Shown one piece after another: positions 17,539 through 26,060 of a DNA stretch of 64,000 nucleotides (its first letter is position 1; each line of letters opens with the position of its first letter). The notes beneath the pieces are model-generated. The model was not told the origin of the DNA. It ran no database searches and saw only the letters and a list, made by a program, of their open reading frames with translations. The stretch spans positions 1 to 64,000 of the forward strand of contig JAZQMO010000045.1 in NCBI GenBank assembly GCA_045543495.1, read 5' to 3'. This stretch comes from RGIG5579 sp045543495 (GTDB lineage Bacteria > Bacillota > Clostridia > Oscillospirales > SIG627). The position numbers and the translations under genes are program-made.

Positions 17539-18476
17539 TGCGTTGTGTTTGTATTTTTGGCCCTACCGCTTCCGGAAAATCCTCGCTTGCCTTAAGGTTA
17601 GCCGAAGAGTTAAACGGTGTGATCATTTCCGCGGATTCCATGCAGATCTACCGTAGAATGAATATCGGAACCGCCAAGCCGACTGAAGATGAGCTCTCTC
17701 AAGTGCCCCACAAAATGATCGATATTGCCGATCTTACGGACTCCTTCTCCGTTTGGGACTATAAAGTTATGGCAGAAAGAGAGATTGAAAACACCCTGAA
17801 TCAGGGAAAACTGCCAATTATTGTAGGCGGAACAGGCCTTTATTTGGATGCTCTTTTCTTCAACACCAATTTCGGAGAATTTGAAATTGACCCTGCCGTA
17901 CACCAAAAACTGACCGTTCGTGCTGAAAACGGAGAGGGTGCCAATCTTTTGGAGGAGCTGCGTCAAATCGATCCCGTTTGTGCCGCTCCGCTTCACGAAA
18001 AGGATCTGAAACGGATCATTCGTGCTCTTGAGGTCTATCATTCCACGGGAAAGACTTTAACCGAATTCAAAGCAGAATCCCATAGAGAAAAAAGCCGTTT
18101 TTCTTTTTTGAAATTTCATCTGGTATATCAGGATCGCTCCAAGCTTTATGACAGAATCGGTCAAAGAGTGGATGAAATGATAAAATGCGGCCTTTTGCAG
18201 GAAATACAGGAGCTTTATGCAGATGGCTTATTTTGTGACACCACCGCTTCACAGGCCATTGGCTACAAAGAGTTTATTCCCTATCTGACAGGGAATGAAA
18301 CTCTTGAAAACTGTACCGAGCTCTTAAAGCAAAAAACAAGAAACTATGCAAAAAGACAAATTACTTGGTTCAAACGGTACGAGGATGCTATCTCCATCCC
18401 TATGGACGAAGACCCAAATCCATATGAAACCGTAAAAATACACACTTTATCATACCTAAAGGATGGACAAATATGA
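17535..18476 (+). CDS. miaA: tRNA dimethylallyltransferase
   Basis: 313 residues. The P-loop GPTASGKSSLA is followed by SADSMQIYRRMNIGTAKP and the prenyl-acceptor block VGGTGLYLDAL, then ASQAIGYKEF and RNYAKRQITWFKR. It prenylates A37 of tRNAs reading UNN codons. The start ATG lies within the queA stop (ATGA overlap), so the two are translationally coupled. It also overlaps the next gene by 4 bases. Confidence 0.97.
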   Translation: MMRCVCIFGPTASGKSSLALRLAEELNGVIISADSMQIYRRMNIGTAKPTEDELSQVPHKMIDIADLTDSFSVWDYKVMAEREIENTLNQGKLPIIVGGTGLYLDALFFNTNFGEFEIDPAVHQKLTVRAENGEGANLLEELRQIDPVCAAPLHEKDLKRIIRALEVYHSTGKTLTEFKAESHREKSRFSFLKFHLVYQDRSKLYDRIGQRVDEMIKCGLLQEIQELYADGLFCDTTASQAIGYKEFIPYLTGNETLENCTELLKQKTRNYAKRQITWFKRYEDAISIPMDEDPNPYETVKIHTLSYLKDGQI

Positions 18477-19711
18477 AAGCCAAATCACTATTGAAAAGTC
18501 TCGCGGTTTTCTGCGTATCGGGCTTTGTTATTGTTTACATCATCATTCAGCTTGTATCCACCCTGACCTCCGATGTCGCCTATCAATACGTATCTGTGCA
18601 GGATGTTGACAACTCACTTGAAAGCACAGGCTATATTATTCGGAACGAAACTGTGATCTATGCTGAACAAAGCGGAATCATCAACTATGCCGTCTCCGAA
18701 TCGCAAAAGCTCGGTTCCAATCAAATGGTTGCCACCGTTTTTTCCGATTTGGAAGGGGTAGATGTGCAAAACAAGATTCAAAAGATCAACAATAAAATTG
18801 CCGTGCTGGAAAAATCCGCCATCGACAATAGCTATCTCACCTCCGATGTTTCAAAGATCGATGCGCTGATCTATGATTCTCTTGTGAAGATCAAAAAGTC
18901 CGTCAACGATGACGATATTTACGTTACTCAGCAGTACAAATCCGATCTTGTGGTCAACTTCAATAAAAGACACCTGATCACAACCTCCTCCGGCAGCTTT
19001 GAGGATCAAATCAAGCTTCTGCAAGAGGAAAAGAATCAGCTTACCACCTCATTCCAATCCCCTCTTTGCACTGTTTTTTCTCCCAAGGCTGGTTATTTTT
19101 CCACCCTGCTTGACGGTTATGAGAACTATTTTACCCCAAAATTGCTGAATACTCTCACGGTTGATTCCTTCCACAGTCTGACACAGCAGCAAAAAGCAGA
19201 TTACGATGCTTTGGCACTCGGTAAAATCATCTCTGATTTTGATTGGTATACTCTATGTGAGGTTTCCGTGAAGGATGCAGAGGATTTCATCGTTGGATCC
19301 AAATACCCTATCACCTTTCTTTATTCTTCCGGAGAGAAGCTAAAAGCGACACTCCAAAGAAAGATCACGCAAACCGATGCCGATTCTGTCGTTCTTCAAT
19401 TTTTAATTGAGGAGGTTCCCGAGGATTTTGACTACACCAGAAGCCAGACCATCCGTATTGTCAAAAGCTCCGTGGAGGGTATCGGGTTCCCTCGCTCTGC
19501 TCTCCGTGTCATTGACGGAGTGCAGGGGGTCTATGTAATCTCGGGCAACGCGGTGGGCTTTAAAGAAGTTGACATCATCAATACCACCGAATCCACTTAT
19601 TTTGCCAAAGAATACAAAACCACAGATGCAGAGTATAAAAAGCACCTGAACCGATTTGACCGAGTCATAACGGAAGGAAAGGATCTTTATGTCGGAAAAA
19701 TACTTGACTGA
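18473..19711 (+). CDS. HlyD-like membrane-anchored protein of the division cluster
   Basis: 412 residues. One N-terminal membrane helix (about 10-32), then a lipoyl/barrel-like segment (GYIIRNETVIYAEQSGIINY), a helical hairpin region (about 90-190), and a second barrel part with FPRSALRVIDGVQGVYVISG typical of HlyD/MFP adaptors. It is probably exported with the bulk outside the membrane. No transporter gene is attached. In several Clostridia a protein of this kind sits directly before yggS-sepF (from memory), as here. It overlaps miaA by 4 bases and yggS by 23. Role unknown; a cell-envelope or division function is inferred only from position. Confidence 0.75.
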   Translation: MKAKSLLKSLAVFCVSGFVIVYIIIQLVSTLTSDVAYQYVSVQDVDNSLESTGYIIRNETVIYAEQSGIINYAVSESQKLGSNQMVATVFSDLEGVDVQNKIQKINNKIAVLEKSAIDNSYLTSDVSKIDALIYDSLVKIKKSVNDDDIYVTQQYKSDLVVNFNKRHLITTSSGSFEDQIKLLQEEKNQLTTSFQSPLCTVFSPKAGYFSTLLDGYENYFTPKLLNTLTVDSFHSLTQQQKADYDALALGKIISDFDWYTLCEVSVKDAEDFIVGSKYPITFLYSSGEKLKATLQRKITQTDADSVVLQFLIEEVPEDFDYTRSQTIRIVKSSVEGIGFPRSALRVIDGVQGVYVISGNAVGFKEVDIINTTESTYFAKEYKTTDAEYKKHLNRFDRVITEGKDLYVGKILD

Positions 19712-20426
19712 TTTTCCCTCGCTTACTGCAGAAAAAGCAAAGGAAATCAAGGATTGCATCCACGAAATTCAAAATAAGATGCAAATTGCAGCACAAAACA
19801 GTCCCTATGGCCAATTCCCTCGCCTGCTGTTGGCAACCAAAACAAGAACCCCCGACGAAATCAATTACGCCATTTCTCTGGGAGCAAATTTGATTGGCGA
19901 GAACCGTGTTCAGGAGCTTTGCGATAAGTATGAAAAACTGAATCGGGAAAAGGCCGAGATCCATTTTATCGGCGCACTGCAAACCAATAAAGTAAAGTAC
20001 ATCATAGACAAGGTCTCCATGATCCACTCCTTGGATCGTTTGTCTCTTGCGAAAGAAATAGACCGCCAAGCCGAAAAAAACGGAATCGTAATGAAGGTTT
20101 TGTGCGAGGTCAATATCGGTCAGGAAGAATCCAAATCGGGACTTGCACCGGAGGAAGTAGAAAACTTTTTACGGGAAATGGCAAATTTTAAGCATATTCG
20201 AGTCTGCGGTTTAATGGCAATTCCCCCTGTATTCCAAGACGTTTCGACACAAAAACAATATTTTCAAAAAATTATGAATTTATATATTGACATATCGGCA
20301 AAAAAAATAGATAATATTAGTATGTCTATACTTTCGATCGGTATGTCTTCCGATTACGAGCTCGCCATTGAAAACGGGTCCACTTTGGTTCGCATCGGAA
20401 CAGCCGCATTCGGTAAAAGAAATTGA
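19689..20426 (+). CDS. YggS-family pyridoxal phosphate homeostasis protein
   Basis: 245 residues, PLP-binding alanine-racemase-like barrel: LLLATKTRTPDEINYAI (the PLP lysine is normally in the 'VSKT' block, here ATKT), IGENRVQEL, IHFIGALQTNKVKYI and VNIGQEESKSG. The family maintains free PLP levels and amino-acid pools. It overlaps the previous gene by 23 bases and has AAGGAAAGG upstream of ATG. Bacillus calls this position ylmE, directly before sepF, and the order is the same here. Confidence 0.93.
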   Translation: MSEKYLTDFPSLTAEKAKEIKDCIHEIQNKMQIAAQNSPYGQFPRLLLATKTRTPDEINYAISLGANLIGENRVQELCDKYEKLNREKAEIHFIGALQTNKVKYIIDKVSMIHSLDRLSLAKEIDRQAEKNGIVMKVLCEVNIGQEESKSGLAPEEVENFLREMANFKHIRVCGLMAIPPVFQDVSTQKQYFQKIMNLYIDISAKKIDNISMSILSIGMSSDYELAIENGSTLVRIGTAAFGKRN

Positions 20427-20455
20427 ACATGATTATTTATTGGAGGATTTGAAGA

Positions 20456-20908
20456 ATGGGAATTAAAAACATTTTCAACAATTTTCTTTATGGAGAAGAC
20501 GAAAATCAGAACGGCTATGACGAAGGCGCCGCTACTGAAATCGAAGAAGAAGGCATTTTCGGTGCCGAAGAAGGAGATATGAATTTTAACGATAACAAAG
20601 CTTCTTCCGGTGTTGGTATCAGCAGCGGTTCTTCCATCGAAATGGTGGTTGTAAAGCCCGAAAAGCTGGAAACCGTAACCCAGATTGCCGATTATCTCGT
20701 GGATCGCAAAACCATTCTCCTCAATCTTGAGGATACCAACAAGGAGACCGCTCGCAGACTTATCGACTTTTTGAACGGTGTTGCATACGCCATCAACGGT
20801 GATCTGAGAAAGGTTGCAACCAATACCTATGTGGTAACTCCCAGCAACGTTGAGCTTTCCGGAGAAAAGCTTTCTGCTTCCCAGGAAGCCGATCTGGTTC
20901 AAGAGTAA
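20456..20908 (+). CDS. sepF: Cell division protein SepF
   Basis: 150 residues. It has an N-terminal amphipathic membrane-binding helix (MGIKNIFNNFLYG), an acidic flexible linker (about 15-55) and the globular SepF domain (about 60-138: VVKPEKLETVTQIADYL, ILLNLEDTNKETARRLIDFL). It bundles FtsZ filaments and tethers them to the membrane. A clear GGAGG precedes ATG. Position between yggS and yggT is the classic Firmicute arrangement. Confidence 0.95.
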   Translation: MGIKNIFNNFLYGEDENQNGYDEGAATEIEEEGIFGAEEGDMNFNDNKASSGVGISSGSSIEMVVVKPEKLETVTQIADYLVDRKTILLNLEDTNKETARRLIDFLNGVAYAINGDLRKVATNTYVVTPSNVELSGEKLSASQEADLVQE

Positions 20909-20910
20909 TT

Positions 20911-21192
20911 TTGGAATACATCATTCACATTTTCGTATCAATCGTTTCCCTGATCGTCTTTCTTTTGCAGCTATTGATGGTTGCAAGGGCAATCACTTCC
21001 TGGCTTCCCTTTGACGAAGATTCTAATTTGGTTCGTTTTTTGACCATTTGTACCGAGCCGATTATTTTGCCAATTCGAAAACTTTTAGAGAAAAGCGATT
21101 TTTTTGCAGGCTTTCCGATTGATCTTTCATTTATGGTTGCATATATCCTTTTGACCATAATTTATTCTCTCTTGCCTGCAATTCGATTCTGA
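20911..21192 (+). CDS. YggT-family membrane protein
   Basis: 93 residues with two hydrophobic blocks (about 4-28 and 68-90) flanking a motif ITSWLPFDEDSNLVRFL followed by TEPIILPIRKLL, the typical YggT/Ycf19 pattern. It begins with TTG at 20911, only 2 bases after the sepF stop and without its own ribosome site, so it is probably translated by coupling. The nearest ATG would remove the first membrane helix. Involved in membrane or division-site organisation in its family. Confidence 0.87.
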   Translation: MEYIIHIFVSIVSLIVFLLQLLMVARAITSWLPFDEDSNLVRFLTICTEPIILPIRKLLEKSDFFAGFPIDLSFMVAYILLTIIYSLLPAIRF

Positions 21193-21209
21193 CTGGAAAG
21201 GATTTTAAC

Positions 21210-21788
21210 ATGATCGCACCTCATGAGTTGAAAAACAAAACATTTGCTCGGGTCGTTCGAGGTTACAACCCCGTTGAAGTCGACCAATACTTTGATTTTT
21301 TGATTGAAAAATATACCGAAGCGTATAAAACTGCGTCCGAATTGGAACAGAAGTTAAATAAAATCGAAGCAAAGTATTCCGAATTATCCGGTGAAGAAGA
21401 ATCCATCCGCTCTGCGATTTTAAAAGCACAAAAGCTTGGTGAAGCAATCGTCAACAATGCTAAGAAGGATGCAGAAGACAAGGAACAGGATCTGATTTCT
21501 CGCTGTGATGCCATCGTAGCAGAAGCAAAGGAAAAGGTAGAGAAAGAAAAAGAAAGCATTCTGGCCCTCAGAAAGCTTGCTCTTGATTTTCAGCACAAGC
21601 TTTACGGGGATTATGTCAAGCACGTTGAGATGATCCGAGAAATGAAGATCGATGAGCTTCCCGATCTTGACAATTTAATCAACGAAGACGAAAAATTCGC
21701 ATCGGCAAAGGTTGAAGCATTGGATGGCAAGGAGTTTGACATTCTTGCTCCGGCTGAAACGACCAAAGAATTGAGTGAAGAAAAATAA
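21210..21788 (+). CDS. divIVA: DivIVA-family protein
   Basis: 192 residues. The N-terminal lipid-binding motif reads FARVVRGYNPVEVDQYFDFLIEK-like (key residues RGYNPVEVD), followed by long coiled coils (about 25-150) and an acidic tail. DivIVA proteins bind curved membrane and guide septum or pole functions; in spore formers they also help place the chromosome. GGAAAGGA is upstream. Ends the sepF-yggT-divIVA block. Confidence 0.93.
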   Translation: MIAPHELKNKTFARVVRGYNPVEVDQYFDFLIEKYTEAYKTASELEQKLNKIEAKYSELSGEEESIRSAILKAQKLGEAIVNNAKKDAEDKEQDLISRCDAIVAEAKEKVEKEKESILALRKLALDFQHKLYGDYVKHVEMIREMKIDELPDLDNLINEDEKFASAKVEALDGKEFDILAPAETTKELSEEK

Positions 21789-21792
21789 TGAA

Positions 21793-21812
21793 AGGCCGCC
21801 TTGGTGCGGCCT
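21793..21812 (+). promoter_or_regulatory. Short hairpin between divIVA and lspA
   Basis: 7-bp stem aggccgc / gcggcct with a 6-base loop right after the divIVA stop. It is not followed by a T-run, so it is more likely an mRNA-processing or partial attenuation element than a full terminator. Confidence 0.5.
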
Positions 21813-21836
21813 ATTCGTTGTTATTTAGGATAATTT

Positions 21837-22322
21837 ATGTTAGTAGCATTTATTATAATCGGCATTGTGATCCTGGATCAAATCAGCAAATATTTCGCTG
21901 TTTCCTGCCTTATGGGCGCCGGTAACGTTCCCTTTATCCCCTATCTTTTATCCCTGCAATATCACGAAAACAAAGGGGCCGCTTGGGGTATGTTTGCGGA
22001 TCAAAGATGGATCTTTATGACCGCCTCCACCTTGGCAATCGTCGGAATCATAGCCTTTTTTATCGTTACAAGAAAGAAAAAGCAACCGAAGCTTTTGATG
22101 ATTTCTCTCGCCTTTTTCTGCGGCGGCGGAATCGGCAATATGATCGATCGCATCTTTTTGGGATATGTTGTTGATTTTCTGAATTTTGACTTTATCTCCT
22201 TCCCCATTTTCAATGTTGCCGATAGCTTTATTACCGTTGGCGCAGTCTTAATGCTTCTATATCTTGCAGTGGAAACCGTGAAGGATTTTAAAAACAAGGC
22301 TCCCGGCCAAAAAAACGATTGA
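21837..22322 (+). CDS. lspA: Lipoprotein signal peptidase (SPase II)
   Basis: 161 residues with four membrane helices. Catalytic aspartates lie in GGGIGNMIDRI and in FNVADSFI; the block YHENKGAAWGMF is also typical. It cleaves prolipoproteins after lipidation, for example those encoded at 36557-37111 and 55420-56823. AGGATAATTT precedes ATG. rluD follows directly, the usual Firmicute pair. Confidence 0.96.
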   Translation: MLVAFIIIGIVILDQISKYFAVSCLMGAGNVPFIPYLLSLQYHENKGAAWGMFADQRWIFMTASTLAIVGIIAFFIVTRKKKQPKLLMISLAFFCGGGIGNMIDRIFLGYVVDFLNFDFISFPIFNVADSFITVGAVLMLLYLAVETVKDFKNKAPGQKND

Positions 22323-22323
22323 T

Positions 22324-23256
22324 ATGGAGCATTGGAAAAAAATTGATTGCGAGGCAGATCAGGTTCGATTGGATCTGTATTTATCTCAAATTTCAGACTT
22401 ATCCAGAACCCGTGCTGCCGAACTGATCGAATCCGGCGGTGTATTGGTGAACGGGAAAGAAAAAGCAAAGAATTATAAATTGTCCTGCGGTGATAGCGTA
22501 GAGTATATGATTCCCGAGGATGAAGAGATCGATACCATTCCGCAAGACCTTCCGCTGGATATCGTTTTTGAGGACGAACAGATCATTGTTGTCAACAAAG
22601 CGCAGGGAATGGTGGTTCATCCCGCCCCCGGAAATCCTGACGGTACACTGGTCAATGCCCTCCTTTATCACTGCCGAGGTTCTCTTTCCGGAATTAACGG
22701 AAAGCTTCGTCCGGGGATTGTTCATCGTATTGACAAGGACACCAGCGGCCTTCTGATCGTAGCCAAGACCAATACGGCGCACACTGCTCTGTCCGAAATG
22801 TTTCAGAGCCATAATTTTGTAAGAAAATACGAAGCCATTGTATACGGTAATTTGAAGGCCGAGGAAGGGATTGTGGATCTCGCCATCGGTCGAAGCAAAA
22901 AAGATCGCAAGAAGATGGCCTTCTTTCCGAACGGTACCCCAAACACAAAAAATGCTGTCACCCATTTCAAGGTCTTGGAGCGATTTGACGGTTACACTCG
23001 TGTAGAGCTTACGTTAGAAACAGGGCGAACCCACCAAATTCGGGTTCATATGCTCTCTCTTTCCTCTCCTGTTTTAGCAGACCCCTTGTATGCACCGGGA
23101 AGAAAAAATTTCGGTCTCGGCGGTCAGTGTCTCCACGCAAAGCACATTAAATTCAAGCACCCGACAAAGGAAGAGGTTTTATCCTTCACCGCTCCCCTTC
23201 CCGATTATTTTGAAAACACTTTACAGCTTTTAAGGAAACAATATGGGAAAATTTGA
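22324..23256 (+). CDS. rluD: 23S rRNA pseudouridine synthase, RluD family
   Basis: 310 residues. An S4 RNA-binding domain (about 12-70, LDLYLSQISDLSRTRAAELI) precedes the catalytic domain with HRIDKDTSGLL (catalytic Asp in RIDKDTSG) and GRTHQIRVHM. The start lies 1 base after the lspA stop, so it is coupled. Family members modify U1911/1915/1917 of helix 69; the exact target here is inferred. Confidence 0.94.
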   Translation: MEHWKKIDCEADQVRLDLYLSQISDLSRTRAAELIESGGVLVNGKEKAKNYKLSCGDSVEYMIPEDEEIDTIPQDLPLDIVFEDEQIIVVNKAQGMVVHPAPGNPDGTLVNALLYHCRGSLSGINGKLRPGIVHRIDKDTSGLLIVAKTNTAHTALSEMFQSHNFVRKYEAIVYGNLKAEEGIVDLAIGRSKKDRKKMAFFPNGTPNTKNAVTHFKVLERFDGYTRVELTLETGRTHQIRVHMLSLSSPVLADPLYAPGRKNFGLGGQCLHAKHIKFKHPTKEEVLSFTAPLPDYFENTLQLLRKQYGKI

Positions 23257-24061
23257 TCAATATCTTATTGCATCGGATCTTGACGGTACCTTTTTAGGAG
23301 CCGCTTCCTCTCTTTTGGACAAGAATTTAGATGCAATCGGTTATTTTGAAGAAAACGGCGGTGTCTTTACCATTGCCACGGGAAGAGATGACAGAGTCCT
23401 TGAAATTATGATGCCAAATGCCTCTGATTTCATTTCCTGCCCCGCAATTCTTGCCAACGGTTCCTACCTTTTTGATTTCAGAACCAAAACGAGAAAGAAC
23501 GAATTGGGACTCAATCAGGAAGAGACACTTTTTGTGATCCGACAGGTGAAAGAGCACTTTCCCGATGTTGGTCAAAGGATCAGCTCAGAACGGGGCTTTT
23601 TGTGTCCCCATATGCCGGATGCTTTCAAGGAAAAAATGCTTCCCTTTCAAAGCATCGTGTATCAAGATTCCTTGGAAAATCACAGCGATATACTTTGGTA
23701 TAAGCTGGTATTCGTGGGAAAGCCCGACACCATCAAGGAATTGACCCGATATTTAGAAGATTTACAGTTAAAATACGCCGTAGTAACGACCTCACACCAA
23801 ACCCTTGTGGAGATCATTCCCAAGGATGCGGGAAAGGCTTGCGGCTTAAAAGAATTAAAAGCAATTTACCCCCATCGCCAAATTATTTGTGTGGGCGATA
23901 ACGGAAATGACCTGGATATGCTTTCGGCTTGCGACATTGCCGCTTGTCCCGAAAATGCCATTGACGAGGTTAAAGCCATTTCATCGTTTCATCTCTGCCA
24001 TCACCGGGACGGATGCATTGCAGATTTGATATATAAACTGGATTCCAGTATAAAAGAATAA
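23243..24061 (+). CDS. HAD-superfamily phosphatase, Cof/IIB type
   Basis: 272 residues. HAD motif I is ASDLDGTFLG, the cap block follows, the motif III lysine lies in PKDAGKACGLK and motif IV is VGDNGNDLDML. It is a Mg2+-dependent phosphatase, probably on sugar phosphates or cofactors such as FMN or PLP; substrate cannot be read from sequence. It overlaps rluD by 14 bases with AAGGA before ATG. The transketolase subunits lie immediately downstream, so a sugar-phosphate substrate is possible. Confidence 0.9.
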   Translation: MGKFDQYLIASDLDGTFLGAASSLLDKNLDAIGYFEENGGVFTIATGRDDRVLEIMMPNASDFISCPAILANGSYLFDFRTKTRKNELGLNQEETLFVIRQVKEHFPDVGQRISSERGFLCPHMPDAFKEKMLPFQSIVYQDSLENHSDILWYKLVFVGKPDTIKELTRYLEDLQLKYAVVTTSHQTLVEIIPKDAGKACGLKELKAIYPHRQIICVGDNGNDLDMLSACDIAACPENAIDEVKAISSFHLCHHRDGCIADLIYKLDSSIKE

Positions 24062-24079
24062 TTTTTCGGAGGAAAAACT

Positions 24080-24916
24080 ATGGACAAGCAAAAAAAGGTT
24101 GAACTTCAAAAAATAGCAACCAAAATCAGACTCGGCGCTTTGGAAGAAATCTTCAGCGCTTCATCCGGTCACCCCGGTGGATCTCTTTCAATTGCAGATA
24201 TTTTTTCTTATCTGTACTTTGAAAAGATGAATATCAATCCCCAGGATCCCGATATGGCAGACCGTGACAGATTGGTTCTTTCCAAGGGTCACACCGCTCC
24301 CGCACTGTATGCCGCTTTGGCAAATCGCGGTTACTTCAGCACCGAGCTTCTCAAGACCTTCCGTAACAAGGATAGCATTCTTCAGGGTCACCCCGATATG
24401 AAGCACATTCCCGGTGTTGATATGTCTTCCGGTTCCTTGGGTCAGGGTATCTCTGCCGCTTGCGGTATCGCTTTGAGCGCAAAGCTGAGCAAAAAGGATT
24501 ATAAGGTTTATGCCATCCTCGGTGACGGCGAGTTGGAAGAGGGTCAGGTTTGGGAAGCAGCAATGTTCGCTGCTCATTACGGCCTGAACAATCTCTGCGC
24601 TTTCATTGACTTCAACGGTCTTCAGATCGACGGTGATATCACCAAGGTTATGAACCCCACCCCCATCGATGCAAAGTTTGCCGCTTTCGGCTGGGATGTA
24701 GCTGTGATCGACGGTCACAACCTCGAAGAGATCGAGAATGCCGTTATGCAGGCTGAAAAGAGCGACAAGCCCTTTGCCATCGTTTGCAAGTGTGTCAAGG
24801 GCAAGGGTGTTTCCTTCATGGAAAACGAAGCAGGTTGGCACGGCAATGCTCCCAACGCAGAGCAGTATGAGACCGCAAAAAGCGAATTGGAAGCATACCT
24901 TGCTTCCCTGAACTGA
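24080..24916 (+). CDS. Transketolase, N-terminal subunit
   Basis: 278 residues. Corresponds to the thiamine-diphosphate-binding half: SSGHPGGSLS, SKGHTAPALYAAL, the GDGELEEGQVWEA motif (GDG...N) and KCVKGKGVSFME. It works with the C-terminal subunit encoded next to interconvert pentose and hexose phosphates. Split transketolases are common in Clostridia and archaea. GGAGG precedes ATG. Confidence 0.95.
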   Translation: MDKQKKVELQKIATKIRLGALEEIFSASSGHPGGSLSIADIFSYLYFEKMNINPQDPDMADRDRLVLSKGHTAPALYAALANRGYFSTELLKTFRNKDSILQGHPDMKHIPGVDMSSGSLGQGISAACGIALSAKLSKKDYKVYAILGDGELEEGQVWEAAMFAAHYGLNNLCAFIDFNGLQIDGDITKVMNPTPIDAKFAAFGWDVAVIDGHNLEEIENAVMQAEKSDKPFAIVCKCVKGKGVSFMENEAGWHGNAPNAEQYETAKSELEAYLASLN

Positions 24917-24934
24917 TAGGAAGGAGATAATAAA

Positions 24935-25897
24935 ATGAAACTTCAGAAAAAGTACGAAATCGGACAGAAGATCGCTACCAGAGAAGCATACGGCGACGCC
25001 CTCGCTGAGTTTGGTGCAGATGAAAATATCGTGGTAATGGATGCCGACCTTTCCAAATCCACCAAGACCGCAAACTTTAAGAAGGTTTACCCCGAAAGAT
25101 TTATTAACTGCGGTATCGCAGAAGCAAATATGATAAGCGTAGCCGCAGGTCTTGCCACCACCGGCAAAACCGTATTTGCAAGCTCCTTTGCTATGTTCGC
25201 CGCAGGCAGAGCTTTTGAGCAGGTTCGCAACTCTGTTGGTTACCCCCACCTGAACGTTAAGATCGGTGCTACCCACGCAGGTATTACCGTTGGTGAGGAC
25301 GGTGCTACCCATCAGTGTAACGAGGATATCTCCATTATGAGAACCATCCCCGGTATGGTAGTAATTAACCCCGGCGACGCAGTTGAGGCAAGAGCCGCTG
25401 TTTATGCAGCGATCAAATACAACGGTCCTGTTTACCTCCGCTTTGGCAGACTGGCTGTTCCTGTAGTAAACGATGAAGAGACCTTCGAATTTGAAATCGG
25501 TAAGGGTCAGCAGCTGAAGGAAGGAACGGATGTTACCATCGTTTCTACCGGTATCTGCACTGCAGAAGCCATCAAGGCCGCAGAAGAGCTGGAGAAGGAA
25601 GGCATCAGCGCCGCTATCGTAAACATTCACACCATTAAGCCCATCGACAAGGAAATTCTGGTAGCCAACGCAAAGAAGACCGGTTGCATCGTTACCGCTG
25701 AAGAGCACAGCATTATCGGCGGTCTTGGCAGTGCCGTTTGCGAAGCACTTGCAGAAGAGTGCCCCGTACCCGTTTTGAGAGTGGGCATCAACGACTGCTT
25801 CGGTAAATCCGGCAAGGCTGCTGAATTGATCGATGAATTCGGTATTTCCGCAAGATTCATTGTAGAGAAGGCAAAGAAGGCCATCAGCCTGAAGTAA
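24935..25897 (+). CDS. Transketolase, C-terminal subunit
   Basis: 320 residues. Pyrimidine-binding and C-terminal domains: GIAEANMISVAAGLA (catalytic Glu), FASSFAMFAAGRAFEQ, VGEDGATHQCNEDIS and the C-terminal VTAEEHSIIGGLGSAV. 18 bases after the N-terminal subunit with AAGGAG upstream. Last gene of the queA operon, followed by a strong terminator. Confidence 0.95.
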   Translation: MKLQKKYEIGQKIATREAYGDALAEFGADENIVVMDADLSKSTKTANFKKVYPERFINCGIAEANMISVAAGLATTGKTVFASSFAMFAAGRAFEQVRNSVGYPHLNVKIGATHAGITVGEDGATHQCNEDISIMRTIPGMVVINPGDAVEARAAVYAAIKYNGPVYLRFGRLAVPVVNDEETFEFEIGKGQQLKEGTDVTIVSTGICTAEAIKAAEELEKEGISAAIVNIHTIKPIDKEILVANAKKTGCIVTAEEHSIIGGLGSAVCEALAEECPVPVLRVGINDCFGKSGKAAELIDEFGISARFIVEKAKKAISLK

Positions 25898-25920
25898 TTT
25901 GAAAATCAAATATTTTGATA

Positions 25921-25960
25921 AAAAGCAGCACAGTCAATATGACTGTGCTGCTTTTTTTAG
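25921..25960 (+). terminator. Strong terminator after the transketolase genes
   Basis: 17-bp stem aaaaagcagcacagtca / tgactgtgctgcttttt with a 3-base loop and a T-run. Closes the operon that begins at queA. Confidence 0.95.
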
Positions 25961-25995
25961 TGCATTTTTTAATCGTACAATTTATGAAAACTACT

Positions 25996-26024
25996 TTATT
26001 TTTGTTTTTGAACTATGTTATAAT
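25996..26024 (+). promoter_or_regulatory. Possible promoter of the M50/LiaF/ABC module
   Basis: A perfect TATAAT at 26019-26024 lies 36 bases before ATG 26061, but the -35 region at 17 bases (TTATTT) is poor. It may need an activator or use another sigma factor. Confidence 0.4.
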
Positions 26025-26060
26025 TATTAAAAGTCGCATGAAATCAAACCGAGGTGTAAT

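Noticed and set aside
24188..25909. 573-residue minus-strand frame opposite the transketolase genes
   Set aside because: Spans two unmistakable transketolase genes and their gap; no start signal and no family features.
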